NCBI GenBank assembly: GCA_946406115.1
Contig: OX291544.1
Span: 34,241,521 to 34,305,520, forward strand
DNA: 64,000 nucleotides
Direction of reading: 5' to 3'
DNA from: Apoda limacodes
Lineage: Eukaryota > Arthropoda > Insecta > Lepidoptera > Limacodidae
Part shown: one piece after another, positions 42,675 through 55,870 of the stretch
How the letters are laid out: each line of letters begins with the position of its first letter
Position numbering within the stretch: the stretch's first letter is position 1
Notes under the pieces: generated by a model
What the model was told of the DNA's origin: nothing
The model's input: only the letters and a program-made list of their open reading frames with translations
Database searches by the model: none
Translations under genes and position numbers: made by a program

Positions 42675-43863
42675 CATATTCGGATTAATAATGATTAAAT
42701 AACCTATAGTTTTAAAAAGGTCATATAAGTTGTTAAAAACGTTTTGATTACTTAATGTTTTTACCGATGTCTTTTGTGCTTCGAATTTTCGCTTCATTTA
42801 CGGTACCCTAAAAATGGCGGACGATAAATAAATTAAAGTCGTATAATCCTACAGTTATAAGATTTCGTAAAATCGTTATCATCACTACATTAAATCGCAT
42901 TAATTTAATATTATAAAAGAAATTAATATAATATTATTTACTCATGAGGTATTCTAAAAATGTAAAGAATTAAATATACAATCGTCGAAAAATTTATTTC
43001 CCAATAGAAATGTAGGTACTAGGAGTTCCTAACACCGAATTTAACTTTTTAAGTAAATAACATTCAGTAACAAACATGGCAGATAAAACAGATTAGTCTG
43101 ACATTATGATGACAATTTTTAAATATTTTAGTGCACGGCTCACGTTTGGTCAACTCGCTTTTGACATCAAGCATCCGTGTTAAGGTTTTAAAAATTACAC
43201 TTTACAATTTTTGTTAAGTTACATGACGTCTATTCGATCATTATACGAATGAAAGTTTTAGAATTTCCGCCTATTTCGCGTCATATACATGTTAACATTA
43301 TTGTTATACATCCAAAACTGTCTGACATGTCACATAGTAGGAGGCTGTACCATGCTTATTCTGCCCTAACCATGTTTGCCATTTATGAACTTGCTTTCCA
43401 CCGGTTATCTGTTTGAAGAGTGATTTGGCCTACCCATTACCATTTTAGCTTGAATGCATCTTAATGTACAAGATAACTCAATAATGGCAACACATACTGG
43501 TTGTTGATTTTTAACTTTAATATTTTATACAACTAAATATTGTAATCTGTTAAAAACTGACTTGGCTTATGGTATATGAGAAACTAGCCAAGTCAGACCT
43601 TAGGCTACAATATATTATCCTAAGTTATAAGAAGAAATGATATGATGTGTTGTTATAAATAAATTTCAGGACTGACCATTGAACTAGGCACCCATTTAGA
43701 TCTCACTTCTTTTGTCGTTGAAGTCAACATCCAAGGCATATATCATAATATTGAATTTGGCTCTCATTTCACATTTATGTTTTTGATGGGATTTCATTAC
43801 TTTTCATACATAAATTATTAGTAGGTACTTATTTATAACAAAATTTATACCAAATGGTTTTTG
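42675..43863. other. No gene seen
   Basis: AT-rich DNA without coding signal. An imperfect inverted pair (ACTTGGCT / AGCCAAGT) lies at about 43560-43600. Confidence 0.35.
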
Positions 43864-44046
43864 TTAACGTACGTTTACGACATACCTACGTACTCCTTCA
43901 CGCAACCTATTTTTTTGTTGTATATTACTATACTCAAACAAAGAATATGCAATCGAATGGAATAGGCAGCTTCCATCTGGAGGCATTGGAATAATTCGGT
44001 GTAAGGTAAGTGTGTTACCCACCCGTAATTCTGTTGTACGACTCAT
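43864..44046 (-). pseudogene. OTU-type cysteine protease domain fragment
   Basis: A 60-codon minus-strand frame contains RIIPMPPDGSCLFHSIAYSL, the N-terminal catalytic signature of OTU-family deubiquitinase-like proteases (D-G-x-C with the Cys nucleophile, followed by FHSI). The ends are abrupt, with no downstream catalytic His, so it is a fragment. OTU domains of this kind occur in host deubiquitinases and are also carried by some insect transposons, for example Helitron-type and other large elements. Given the surroundings a transposon origin is more likely. No Rep/helicase or other linked domain was seen nearby. Confidence 0.6.
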
Positions 44047-46859
44047 TGTACAAAATACATTATAAAAACATAATTCTCAAAAAAAAACAATTTGTTACCA
44101 ATAAGTTTTCATTCTCAAACTCATTCAGAGTTAAGTATACATACCTACTTATAACTCTTATAACTATACTAAAATTATTATTAATTTTTAATTTAAACTA
44201 TTGCCTATACCATATGTACTTACTAAAAGAATTGTAATAATAATATAACCACAAATATATAAGTATTTTTTAAGAAAACCTATTAATTTCGTAGCATAAA
44301 TCGCAACCTTATAGGTCAGATATCAAGACGTAGTATTATATTCTCTTTGATATCAAGAGACAACCGGACAGCAAGACGGCGCGGCGCTCGCTTATGAGCG
44401 CGGCTGCCACTCGCTCGGACACGTTCGCGTCAAGTTCGCGCTGCTCCGACGTCGCACCGAGTGCCGTGTACCGAAATGCCTATTATTTCATTATTTATAA
44501 GTAATGTATCTTACACTATTGATGTGCGCTAAATATTGAAACAATAATTAATACTAAATCCCAGTTAATAACGTAATAAATACGAAAGTCGACTATACTC
44601 TTAGTTATAAGCACTAAAACAGAAATATTTGGATTAAAAACAAATTAAGGGTGGTATTCAACTCGTTATATATTCACGTGAAAACCTTAAAATACACATA
44701 AAGACCGGCTGTCATAAGTTTTGATTGCTGATTCTTACATTACAGTTTTTATAAGTATATGTAAGTTAAATGTTCCTAATAGAATCAAACCTTCAAGCGG
44801 TCGCGCGGCGTCGTATCGGTAACCCTATTTGCGGTTATAAATTCGAATATTATCATCACTCATGTTTGCCAATATTAGTAGTCTCTCATGGGTTCATTGC
44901 GAACTCAAAACAATAGATTCTTCCTTTGTGTGCGCATTGCTTAATCTAAATTATGTCTTTCGTGCATGCTGTGTAGGTTTTGCAAAGTAAACGCGCGCCT
45001 GACGTCGTTGAAGATTTGCTTCGTAAAAGTGCTTTCATATAAATTTTTGTAGGTTTTCTGCATAATTTTTTTTTTATTCTTTCTAAAGGGAATGTGTTTA
45101 AGTTTATGCAAATAATTTAATAATTTGTCTTTTTAATTCTTAAAAACCTTGTTAGTCATTAAGGTTACGCGCGACCGCTGCCGTTAGAAATAACCGCGCG
45201 GCCGCTTAAAGGTTAAGTGAAAAATTATAATAAAATGATAAAAATTTACCAGTTTCTGATTTATTCCTTTGTATTCACCTAATTACCTATCTGCCATAAG
45301 CATGCCAAATTTGAACTTTCAAGGTTATCTGGAACTGGGTTAGAGTTTTGACCTGTAGGTCAGTCAGTGATAAGAATGATGATTTTTGAACGTTAATATC
45401 TAAATAACCGTTTGAGATCTGCTTATGAAATTTGGAGCACATATCTCGCAAGGCTCAATATATGAGCGATAAAGATTTGACACGTTTATGTGAAATAGTT
45501 TTTGAATTATGAGGTGGTCAAAAGTGGCTCCAAACGGTTCGTGTAATATTACAAACGATGCTGCTCGCCAGCTCTGTTACTTGAACTTGGCTTGACAAAC
45601 TGAAACTGTCTAGAAACTGATTTCCGAGATGGACAAACTACATACAAGTTTGATCAAGTTTCTATGGAATATGATATGGAACCGTCGCGCCTTGGTGCAA
45701 ACAAAATCCTGTCATTATAGTATAACGTGTTAGCGTCATAAAAAAAAAGTTTTAAGTAGATAGCTAGTTAATTAAAAAATAATTTTAATTTTAAAAGTTT
45801 AATGATTACAACTTCTTAATTTGTAGATAGTAAATAGATAGGGTCGTGGGTTTCACACAGTTCTAGCTGGCTTCGACAAGAATCAATTAGGTACCACTCT
45901 CCTCGGTATATGCCGTGTAGCAGCAGTATGCTGTGTAGACATAGACGTCACAGTGGAGTTGGCAGGAGACTTCAGGTCAAGCAGAAAGAAATGGTGCTTA
46001 GCGGTTCGAGTAGGTATTCTAAATTGGTAGCCGTAGAAAGTAGGTTGAAGTGTTGAACGAACCCTGGAATACGGCAAAAACGGCCATGAAGAAAAATGTC
46101 CACTTTCAATAAGTGACTGCAACATAATTTTTCATCCGGTTGAATTTTGTCGTGTAGAAAGCGGTATTGAAGCGTTAGATAGTAATCAATGATGAGGCAG
46201 TCTAAGTATTACAAAAATGATAAGATCTAGCATAATTTAGGTGACTAATCCATGTACAAAGTAAAATCTAGAAAATTATAAGAATTAACTTAAGGATTGA
46301 CTAATTTGGAATAAGTCATTTGGAATCACAATAGCATAGTGATTCTTTATTGGTTTTACTAACATTTGTATGAAATTATAACTAATATTGTGCAACACTC
46401 ACCCAATTATCGGGGCATCAACACTGGATAGTAAAAAAATATTATTTATATAAAATTAGCTGCATAAATGAAGTTCTTTACGATCGTAGAAAATAAAATT
46501 ATATGAATGCGTTGGGCAGCAGCTCCAATAGGTGTGAGTCGAGTTGCCGAGACTTCGTTTTGAGCAAGTCGTCAAACCGGTTCAGAGGGAACAGCGCGAG
46601 CAAGTTATCTAGGCATCTTCTAATAAAATAAATGCGTTTGTCATTAGTAATTTTTGTTTGTAATATATATTTTATGTATTTGTAATAAATAATAATAGTT
46701 TGTTGAATGTGCATTAGTAGGTAACTAAGTAATCTATTAGGTTATTAATTTTAAGGTAAATAATGAATATCATAGTATACTTTTTTATTTTATGTTAATA
46801 GAAAAAGCGGAGTGTTACAATAGGCAATGGGTTATAATCTTTATTTTTATATATAACTA
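44047..46859. other. No clear gene; several GC-rich islets
   Basis: CpG-rich islets stand out of AT-rich DNA at 44365-44475, 44795-44815, 44985-45015 and 45165-45210. Open frames at 45883-46125 and 46499-46714 (minus; the latter with RFDDLLKTKSRQLDSHLLEL) are not recognised and could be decayed element or exon fragments. No splice-consistent gene model was found. Confidence 0.3.
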
Positions 46860-47045
46860 GCTGACCGGGCAGACGTTGTCTTGCATACGACAGCAGCGCC
46901 ATTTGCCGGGCTGATTTGTGAATCTAAACCATCCAGGGCTCCACCCAAACACATACAAAATAATTCATTCAAATCGGTCCAGCCGTTAAGGAGGAGTACA
47001 GTGACATACACACGTACAGTAGAACTATATAGATATATATAGAAG
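46860..47045 (+). repeat. Dispersed repeat starting CTAGCTGACCGGGCAGACGT
   Basis: Starts GCTGACCGGGCAGACGTTG and ends in ATTCAAATCGGTCCAGCCGT plus a TATATAGATATATA-type tail, the structure of a common lepidopteran interspersed repeat. It is non-coding. Confidence 0.55.
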
Positions 47046-49254
47046 ATTAAAATACTTAAAATTAGACAAGATTTACACTGCCATCTATAAAATTAACAGA
47101 AAACTATGGTCACTTTTCATGTAGGCGCAGGCACGCCCTGACCGTGTTGCTTCGTAGAGGTGCCGGAAGATGGCAAATAAAACGTAAGTACCTATTTATT
47201 ACATCAGTCACACCGCGACCGCGGAGATGAACAATGTCGTACTCATTTATATATTTATAACTTAGCCGTATGTGTCAAACACTGAACGCATTGAGGCTAC
47301 GATTGAAACACGCCAGAGTTGAAAAAGGAAAAAAAATTAAAATCTGGAAATGTGCCAGATAAAAAACGGGAGAAATCGGGAGATTTACTACATATCTATT
47401 ACTTTTTATCTTTCTACCACGTCTTACGTGTTAATTTAAAAACATTTTCTCGTTAATATTAAAAATAAACTTACATAATATAGTGTACTTTTTGAGGATC
47501 TATTTATTATATTTCAATTCAAATCGATTTAATAATAATTAATCTTTTCGGTAAGTGTTCTAACTTTATGTGTTCTGTGGCCAAAAATAATCTGCCGAAC
47601 TTCCCTTCGTACACTCACTAAACAATAATGAATGAACTCTAAGCTATTTTAGTGCAATCTGCTTTAGCATGCTGCAAGGTTGAAAGATCGTGCAAGAAAT
47701 TTCGGGAATTCCCCGTGTATGGTTTTTTATTATCAGGGGCTTAGACTTCTTTAATTTAACGTCACAAAAAAAAGAATGCAATCGAACAAAATGTTTGAAC
47801 ATAAAGTTAATAACGTCACTTGCTATCGATCAAAAAAAAAAATCATGGACTTGTGGCTTTTCTATGCTATGGATACCACTGCCACTGCCAAGCCACTGTG
47901 CGGCGTCGAAACGAAAGTCGTGATAAGCTTTGCGATTTCAAATGGCGGCTTGTAATCTATTGTGGATATTTATTATATTTTCAAAGAGTATCAGTATTTT
48001 GTTAATTAGGTATTTAAATGTGATGTTTGTATTCAATATTTGTATTATAGGTATCTATTTGTCTCCGATATGAAGAAATATACCTACCTTAATAAATATG
48101 CTTATTAGGTATATTGAATCTTAAATTACTGTCATATTTTACATCATAAGCAACATTTTAGAATTAAATATGATGGTATTATTTAAAATCTGTGTTCGAA
48201 GTATTAGTCTAATTTCTAATTCAACAGATTTATAGTAAATGTATAGCTAGATTTTCGTTACTAGACTGCTAGAATGTTTTTACGTAAGTACCTAATATTT
48301 TCTCAACAATATACCTATTTAGGATAAACTAGACATAAACATAAAAAAAATTCAATATTCAATACAATAAATATCTATATTCTTAATTTTAAAACCGACC
48401 ATGAGTAAGTTGAATGAAAATGAAAGTACCTAATTAAAATAATGAAATTACATAGTATAAATAAAAAACAAAATAATAAACGATTTTCGATGATTGGCAC
48501 AGATAATGTAGAGTTTTCCAGACGACGCCCACAAAATAGCATTTTCGAAACATGAGGAATAAGTCTACCACGATTTTTTAAATGTAACTTGTCTAAGGCC
48601 CCAGGTTTCATTTAGTTTTGCTTTATATTGAATATTATCTCCCGCGTAAGTTTTGTAAAAATACTAATATACCGTAAATGAAAGGGAAGCTAAATCGGGA
48701 TATCGGGAGACAATAGCCAAAATCAGTAGATCTCCCGAAAAATCGGGAACTTTTGAAACACTGAAACACGCCTTACCTAATACTTAGCACTTGGCTGTAT
48801 GAGGTACGAGTACGTGGGTTGAGCTTATGCTGCCATCTTTCAATAACTCAATAAACTAGCGAGTTGTCAATGTTACAACGCTTACTCGCTACGAATAAGT
48901 TTGCTATTAATTTTATAGATAGCGCTACTAGTTCTTAGGTTGTGTAAAAAAATCTTTAAAACTTAAAATTTTATCACCAACATCTATCTATCAAATATTT
49001 AATAGATTCAATTCTACACTAGTATTATAAAGAGGATAATCACCAAAATATGATGATATTAGGTATATCATCCTATTTCAAACTTTTTAAAGTGAACATT
49101 TAAAATGGACTTTTAGTGTCGACATAGGCTATATTTTTATCAAAAAAAAAGTTCAAAATATCCATATTTTTAAGTAATGTATGAAAAAAAAAACACTTTT
49201 CCTTGACTTTGCATCAAAGCAACGGTATAAAGTGTTTTTTAGCACAGGGATAGA
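47046..49254. other. No gene seen; possible insertion between 11-bp repeats
   Basis: TGAAACACGCC occurs at 47304-47314 and 48762-48772, bracketing about 1.45 kb. Inside both edges are CGGGAGAAATCGGGAG-like motifs (about 47370 and 48690-48750). This might be an inserted element with target duplication, but no coding region was recognised. Confidence 0.35.
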
Positions 49255-50065
49255 AAATAATATATCCCATTGTGAGTGTGAGAGTGTGTGGATCGGGATG
49301 AAACTTGGCATACATATAGTTTAGGTCCTGGAATAGCATATAGGCTACTTTTTATTCCGAAATTCCCGCGGGAATAGCTAAAACTGAGCTTAAACGAACT
49401 AAAGCTATAGCTACAGCTTAATTGATATTGCAAACTTCATTAGTGTAATTTAGGAGTAAATCACAGTCGCCGATAACTGAATTTAGCGCGGGGTAATTAA
49501 GGAGTAAATCACACTATCAATACTGAGATTAAATAAAGGAGTCCCACCAATAGCCCTAAAAACCAAATTTAGGGCTGGCGGCCGCTAGCAAAATTCATTA
49601 ATTACCAGCTATCACATTAATATTATAAAGGCGAAAGTTTGGATGTTTGGTTGTTTGTCACGCTTCAACCACTGGAGGGATCGGGAACCGCTCAACTGAT
49701 TTATATGAAATTTGCCTGAGTCCCGCGGAAGAACATAGGCTATTTTTTATACCGGAAAATACAAAAGTTCCCGTGGGAATAACTATAACGTTTGTTACTT
49801 AATCCTGCTGCACTCGGAGCATTTAAATGAGCCGAAATTTTGCACACAGAGATAGTTACAGATACTGAAAAGGACAAAGGCTACTTTTTATCCCGGGAAA
49901 TTCAAAAGTTCCCGCGGGAGTAACTATAACCGAATTCAACGAACGAACCATAACTGCAGCTATAGCTTACTATAACAAACTTCTTTAGTATAATCAATCG
50001 AGTTGCCGTAAGAATCCTACGCCGTTAACCAAATTTTGAGCGGGCGGAGCCGCGGGCAAAGTCTA
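49255..50065 (+). repeat. Cluster of dispersed repeats of the 28555 type
   Basis: At least two partial units: 49255-49610 (diverged, with inserted DNA and ending CTGGCGGCCGCTAGC) and 49611-50065. The latter has TATTATAAAGGCGAAAGTTT, two internal TACTTTTTAT/TTCCCGCGGG segments, and the end GGGCGGAGCCGCGGGCAAA. The second looks like two overlapping truncated units. They share the ends of the repeat at 28555-28850. Confidence 0.65.
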
Positions 50066-51289
50066 GTAATTAATAAATCAAGAAGAAAATAAAAATATTT
50101 TTTTATCCTGATTAAGAGTTCCCATGGATTATTTTTTGGGGCATTATTCTCTTCACGGCGTAACTGTGCTTACAAATAACTTGATAGGTATCAGTAATAC
50201 GTTTATTCTGATCGATAGTTTTTTCCATCGATCGTGTAGTGGAAGATAAAAGTTAAGTTACCCCTGCTAACTAGCGCCGCCATTTGTTTTTTTTATTCTC
50301 CTTTTTGTGCAAAGCGAATTTCGAAAAAAGTGCTTCTACAGAAATATGTAACAAGTTCTAAGCTATTTTCAGAATGTATTGTTATGTTTCTAGAATAAAA
50401 CAGCGAGTTGTAGATAGATAGCATATCTTTTAAAACGGCCACTTTTAGCAGAAGTTTAATCCTATAAACAGTACCAAACGTACATAAAATAGTTTATAAC
50501 TGGTTACATATTTCTCTAGACGCACATTTTTTAAATTCGCTTCGCTCCTTCGGCTCCTGCCTCCTACCAGTACGACAGTGCAGTATCGATGCAGTTATGT
50601 TATCTATGTACTGTCAGACATAAACATAAGTATCCACTTAAACACATTTTCCGTTTGCAAGCAATGCGATTGCGTTGACGCCGCCCATAAAATTGTTCCG
50701 CAATTGGAACAATTTTCGTTTTTTTTTGTAAAGAACCGCAATTAAATTAATATATATTATGTATTAAAAATATAAAATTAATTAATAGGTCGCCTAAAAC
50801 AATAAAAAAACGGCAGACAACTGAAAAGGACATCACTCACTACAAGCCAAAGTCGCCTTTAAAGTGGATACCAACTCAGATTTCTGATTACTGTCTTTTT
50901 ATTCTGTACAGGCACTTATAAGTTTTACGTTATTTTTTGGGCTACTTTTTGTAGGTATTATTTTAATGATACGGCCAAACGTAGATTGACATATCATCAA
51001 ACGTTGACGTTTAAACGATATAGTCAATTTTAGCTGACTATATCATGAAATACAACCATTTAATGATATGGTCAGACACATCATGAAGTGATCAATTCTA
51101 ATATTTCGCCACGACATATACTCTTATATTATTAAAAAAAAATATATTATATTTTTATTATTATTTTATATAATATATCTTTTAAAAATGAATTGCTGTT
51201 CCTTAGTCTCGCTAAAACTCGAGAATGGCTAGACCGATTTAAACAATTCTTTTTTGTTGTGTTCGTTATTGTTAAGGTAAGTTTAAAAG
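50066..51289. other. No gene seen
   Basis: AT-rich. A short inverted pair GATATAGTCA/TGACTATATC lies at about 51018-51050, next to a loosely repeated TCATGAAGTGATC-like region. T- and A-rich runs around 51130-51180. Confidence 0.35.
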
Positions 51290-51743
51290 GTACAGTCGGA
51301 CTCGCGCAATAAGGGTAAACCGACTGTCTTGGAATTTTAGTAAGTTGTAATGCACACGCCGGGGAAGGTTTCTGAGAAAAAAAAAAGTTTCAAGTGCGAG
51401 CCGTACAGGGTCAAATGAAGGGTAAGCCGATTGTAATGAAACTTTGGTAATATGTTATGCATACGCCAGGGAAGGTTTCTGAGAATAATAAAAGGGTCAA
51501 ATGCGACTCGGACAGGGTCAAGTGCGAGTCAGACTTGCTGCAATAAGGGTAGGTAAACCGATTGTAATGAAATTTTGGTCGGCAAACAAATAACGTTTGT
51601 TATATGGGAGCCCCCTTAAATATAAATTTTATTCTGATTTTTAGGACTTGTCGTTATAGCAGCAACAGAAATACATCTTCTGTTAAAATTTCAACTGTCT
51701 AACTGTTATACGGTTCATGAGATACAGCCTGGTGACAGACGGA
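51290..51743 (+). repeat. Relative of the GGGTTCCGTACCC-type dispersed repeat
   Basis: Contains CAGTCGGACTCGCGCAATAA, GTTATATGGGAGCCCCCTTA and GGTTCATGAGATACAGCC, which are complementary to segments of the repeat at 20080-20450. It has internal duplications of an AAGGTTTCTGAGAA segment (about 51365 and 51473). It is cut at about 51743, where LINE coding sequence starts. Confidence 0.6.
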
Positions 51744-52145
51744 TCGAGCCCTTAAGTCTGAGGAGAGACTTTGCCTCCCGGTATGTGTTCTACCGCTTGT
51801 AGAATGGGAGGTGTTCTGAGGAATTGTTCGAAATGATGGCCACGGCTATTTTCTACCATCGCACCGCTCGCCATAGGCAGGGAATTCATTCTCATACTTT
51901 AGAACCGAAATGGTCCGAACCGAAACTTTCTCCCGCGAACTCTTGGGTGTGTGTGTGGAATGAGCTCCGTGCCAAGGTTTTCTCTAAGGACTACAGTATG
52001 GGGTTCTTCGAGAAAGAAGTTATTGGATTTTTGAAGGGTCGGCATGTGATACCTCTGGTGTTACAAGCGTCCAAAGGCGACGGTGATCGCTTACCATCAG
52101 GCGGACCGTGTGCTTGTTTGCCACCTTAGTGGTATAAAAAAAAAT
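51744..52145 (+). mobile_element. LINE 3' fragment (end of RT ORF, 3' UTR, A tail)
   Basis: Starts exactly at the RIEPLSLRRDFAS motif of a jockey-like RT C-terminus. It continues FYRL, CSEELFEMM, YHRTARHRQGIHSH, WNELRAKVFSKDYSM and FLKGR. It ends with the GCTTACCATCAGGCGG block and A8-9. It has one in-frame stop. The minus-strand LINE at 52982-55870 ends at the same motif, and the two edges share a 25-bp inverted repeat with one mismatch. Confidence 0.8.
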
Positions 52146-52975
52146 CATTGAAACTAATTCATTTCCAGGCCTAAAAAATTGCAAATTTGTTTGGGAACTT
52201 TGTTACTTTTTTCGAAGTTAGTTATGAAACCAAGATTTTTAAGATTATTGATAACTGCGGTTACAGTGTCTTCGCATGTGTTATAATTATGATTATGGTA
52301 TTAACCATTTATGTCATCAAGATAAGCTGTCAGTGTATGGCCATTACTTCCTAACAGGGTTAATAGAGGCTTTAAAAGCTTTGTAAATACAAAAGGGGGT
52401 TGAGCTGAGACCATAAGGCAAACAATTTTATTCGTATAATTGATTAAATCTGAACCTAAGGTATTTTCTATGAGAGGTATGTATTAAATAATAGGCTTCC
52501 TTCAGGTCAATTGTAGCCATGTATGGATACAAGCTTAGAGGCCGTGCGTATTTCTTCCATCTTAAAGTGGAAAGTACTTACGAAATTATTTAAGCATTTT
52601 AAGTTTAGAATGAACCAAAAGCCTCCATTACTTTTGGGAGTTAGGAAAACTGGAAAAATGTACTGCCCTAGTGTGTCATTATGCGTGGAAATAGCGCTAA
52701 GCGCAATTAATTTTTCTGTAGTAAAAAATATTTGAAAAGGAAATATTAGGCTACAACATGGTATTTTGTAACTTTTAACATATGATAATACAATTGGATC
52801 GTCAGTGATGAGCAACCAGTTATAAAGAAAATGCTGTATGCAGCAGGCATGGGGTACCTCTATCTGCGTCTCCTGTCGTGGTTCTCGTTGGGCAAAGTAG
52901 GTCACTGTTCGGTATCTGTTCGTCACTGCTGGGGCTGCTGACGAGGAGGCGCTCGTGGGTTTCCCGTTGACTATC
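52146..52975 (-). pseudogene. DIRS-type reverse transcriptase fragment
   Basis: Minus-strand pieces with the pattern of DIRS/PAT tyrosine-recombinase retrotransposons rather than LTR or LINE RT: YNWLLITDDPIVLSYVKSYK, VFLTPKSNGGFWFILNLKCL, FHFKMEEIRTASKLV (52870-52520). In shifted frames, TAYLDDINGYN (catalytic Asp pair at about 52326-52314) is followed by NNLKNLGFITNFEKSN and a CNFLG end close to 52150. In these elements RT converts RNA to circular DNA with RNase H. At its 3' end the fragment abuts the LINE A tail at 52145. The matching RNase H is found at 55990 on the other strand. Confidence 0.75.
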
Positions 52976-52981
52976 GCACTA

Positions 52982-55870
52982 TCTCTCCTCAGACTTAAGG
53001 GTTCGATACGGCAAGTATCGTGTGGGAATCGTCGACAATTCTCACAGCTCGTCGTTGAACTGAGTCAAAAGGTCCAAGATGGCAGCAGTACTCCATATAG
53101 AGCCGAACCTGCGATTTGTAAAACAGCAACCTACAGCCCGACTTAAAGTACTGCCTCGCTCTGTTGAGTAAACCTAGTTTTTTGGACTCCAGCTTCACCT
53201 TATCTTGTAAACGATCTCGGAACTGAACATCGCTGATGGAGATGTCGACACCAAGGTTCCCAATGCACTTGGCGATGGAGAGGGGAGTGTTCTGGAATTG
53301 TGGGGCTACAGTGAATGAGGTTTTCTTAGCGGTGAACGCGCAGACTTGTGTCTTTGTAGGGTTGAATCGGACCAAGTTTACCCGTCCCCAGTCAGAGACC
53401 TTGGACAGAGTGGTCTCGGTTTGAGACACAAGTTCTCCGCGGTTTTCTTCCACAACGGAACGAGGGATGTTTGCACGACCCGTGTAATTAGCGTCTCCAG
53501 TACCGTCATCTGCATAGAAATGTATGTGATTGATGGATAACATGTCATTGATATGCAGTAGAAAGAGCGTAGGAGACAGCACGAAGGGGACGCCAGCATT
53601 AACGTCCATGCTATCAGAGCAACTTCCGTCAACTACGGGTCGTATGCGTCTACCGGACAAAAAACTAGCCACCCATTTGTACAAACCCTCGGACACTTCG
53701 TAAGATGGCAACTTCGATAGAAGGCCCCAATGCCAGACCCGATCGAACGCCTTAGCTATGTCCAGGCTACATGCCTATGCGTCCCCCTGACTCTGAATGG
53801 CTAGTGCCCATCGGTGTGTGAGATACACTAGAAGGTCACCAGTCGAGCGACCGTGGCGAAAGCCATATTGACGATCACTGACCAGGTCGTGTTCTTCTAG
53901 GTCTCTTAGAAGCTGTGTGTTGATCACACGCTCCATCACTTTGGAGAGGAGAGAGGTAATAGCGATAGGCCTGTAATTCGATGGATCTGACCTATCCCTT
54001 TTTGGGCACCGGGTGCACATTCGCAATCTTCCATGACGACGAAAATTGCCTAGTATGGTAGGACAGCGCGAAGAGGCGCGTGAGTACAGGACATAACTCA
54101 GGAGCACACTGCTTAAGCACCACTACTGGTATACCGTCTGGTCCACTCGACTTATGAACGTCTAGAGAAAGCAACGCCCGCCGGACCTCCCGTTGTGTTA
54201 TGGAGATTTCCGGCATGGTCTTACCGCACCACGGTATAGTAGCTGGTACAGCGCCTTCATCGTTCATATACGAGTTTTAGGGCAAAGAGACTGCCCAGTA
54301 GATCGGCTTTCTCGTTAGCACTATGGGCCAAGTCACCATCGGTCTTTCGCAGTGGTGGTAACGACGACTTGCAAAAGTTCCTTTCGTTAGCTTTGGCAAG
54401 CGATCAGAAAGTATGACTCCCAGAAGGATAGCTAGCAAGTCGTCCACCTATTTTGCCGATGAATTCGAATTTTGCTCTGGCAGTTGCTTTTTTACTGAAC
54501 CTCGATGCAGTATTTAGTTTGCGTTTTACCTCAGAAATATTCGGATCCTTATTATTACGAGCCGTATATGCAGTTTGCTTAAGAATTTTAGCTTCTCTGC
54601 AAGACCTATTAAACCATGGTCGTTTTTTGACGCCGGCAGCTACTCGCGGGTTACGAATATAACATTCCATACTAGCTAGGATTGTCTCAGTGACTGCGGC
54701 TGCACAGACGTCAGGATCTTCTGAGCTAAAGCAGATCTGCCTCCACGGGTACGATGCATAAATTCTCGCAATCCATCCCAGTCTGCAGACTTATAGTGCC
54801 ACACCAGACTCCAATTAGTTGGTCCAGATGGATCGGGTTGTGTGCATGACACTTGAGTCCGAACGAGACAGTGGTCCGAGGAGCCTAAAGGCGCATCCAC
54901 TGAGAGGGAAGATCCGTCCGGACGTGTAGTCAGCAGAAGGTCCAGTAAGGAGCTTGTATGGTCCTCTATATCTGGTATTCTCGTTAGAGAAAGTACCAGC
55001 TCAGAGAATCAATAGGTCAGAGCAAATTCATGAGCAGATATACCTGCATAGTTTTTGGTTCGAAAACAGAGCCACTCACGATGGTGGGCGTTAAAGTCTC
55101 CCAAAATAACTAGTTCTGCTGTGGGATATTGCTCTAGAACTTTGTCAGTTGTCAAACTCAAAATTGTGGTCGAGTTTATAGCCGGGAATATGAAGGTATA
55201 TGTGTGGGGGCAGGCAGGATATCTGCGTCTCCGTTAGAAAAAGAATGGTCGGCTGCGCAGTTTCTAGATGGTGGTGAACTGCGTTAAGATTGGCGTGAAT
55301 ACCCCTAATGTTGCAAAAATCCACATTGAATGTGGATAGAGTGGCCGCTGAATGAACTATTTTTCTTTTATTTCTTGCCATAATTTTTTTAAAGGGTTAT
55401 TTAGACTTAAGACTCACTCACTGCACAGACAGCTTAGAGGACAAAAGGTGCGGTACTAGAACTGCCGAAGCATGGCACAGATGATTCGGTTGCTGGCACG
55501 GCGGGCGGAGGGGCCACTGATCCCCCTCTGTTGTAGTAGCTGGGTCCACTCCGGTCAGCTACTACGGCACGACTACCACTTCACAGACTTTACACAGCGT
55601 GGCGGATCAGCCTCCCAGGGCGGAGATTAAGTGATCCCTGGGTTCGGGAACCCGTTCAACCTGCGGGCGGCCAGCGGTCAGATGTTTCATCAGGTCTCCC
55701 TGATCGCCGGAACAGCACGCCGCGTCTACGCCGAGCAATGACAGCAACAAGCACCGCCGGTCCTCCGCTGTCCGCGCAGCGAACCCTCAAAGAGTTCTGG
55801 CAACCTTACTCGCCGCCAGGAACACAACACTACTCAATATTAGTATAATTATGGCCGCGGTTTTTTTAAG
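52982..55870 (-). pseudogene. Jockey-like LINE, 5' UTR to RT (3' end missing)
   Basis: Reading from 55870: a GC-rich 5' UTR, then ORF2 from 55381 (MARNKRKIVHSAATLSTFNV, NIRGI, FLTETQI). The endonuclease continues with LVILGDFNAHHREW (about 55110) and LGSSDHCLV (about 54885), then the pre-RT region with WFNRSCREAKILKQ. The RT blocks are SSGPDGIPVVVLKQC, NYRPIAITSLLSKVMER, RQYGFRHGRSTGDLLVYL, a VNAGVPFVLSPTLFLLHIND block (Gln-Gly replaced), and HFYADDGTGDA. It ends with DSVQRRAVRIVDD and IEPLSLRRD at 52982. Frame breaks lie at about 55140, 54675, 54400, 54270, 54000 and 53770. Its 3' end seems to be the plus-strand piece at 51744-52145. Confidence 0.85.

Noticed and set aside
45883..46125. 80-codon minus-strand frame
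   Set aside because: No motif, no splice support; not enough to call a gene.
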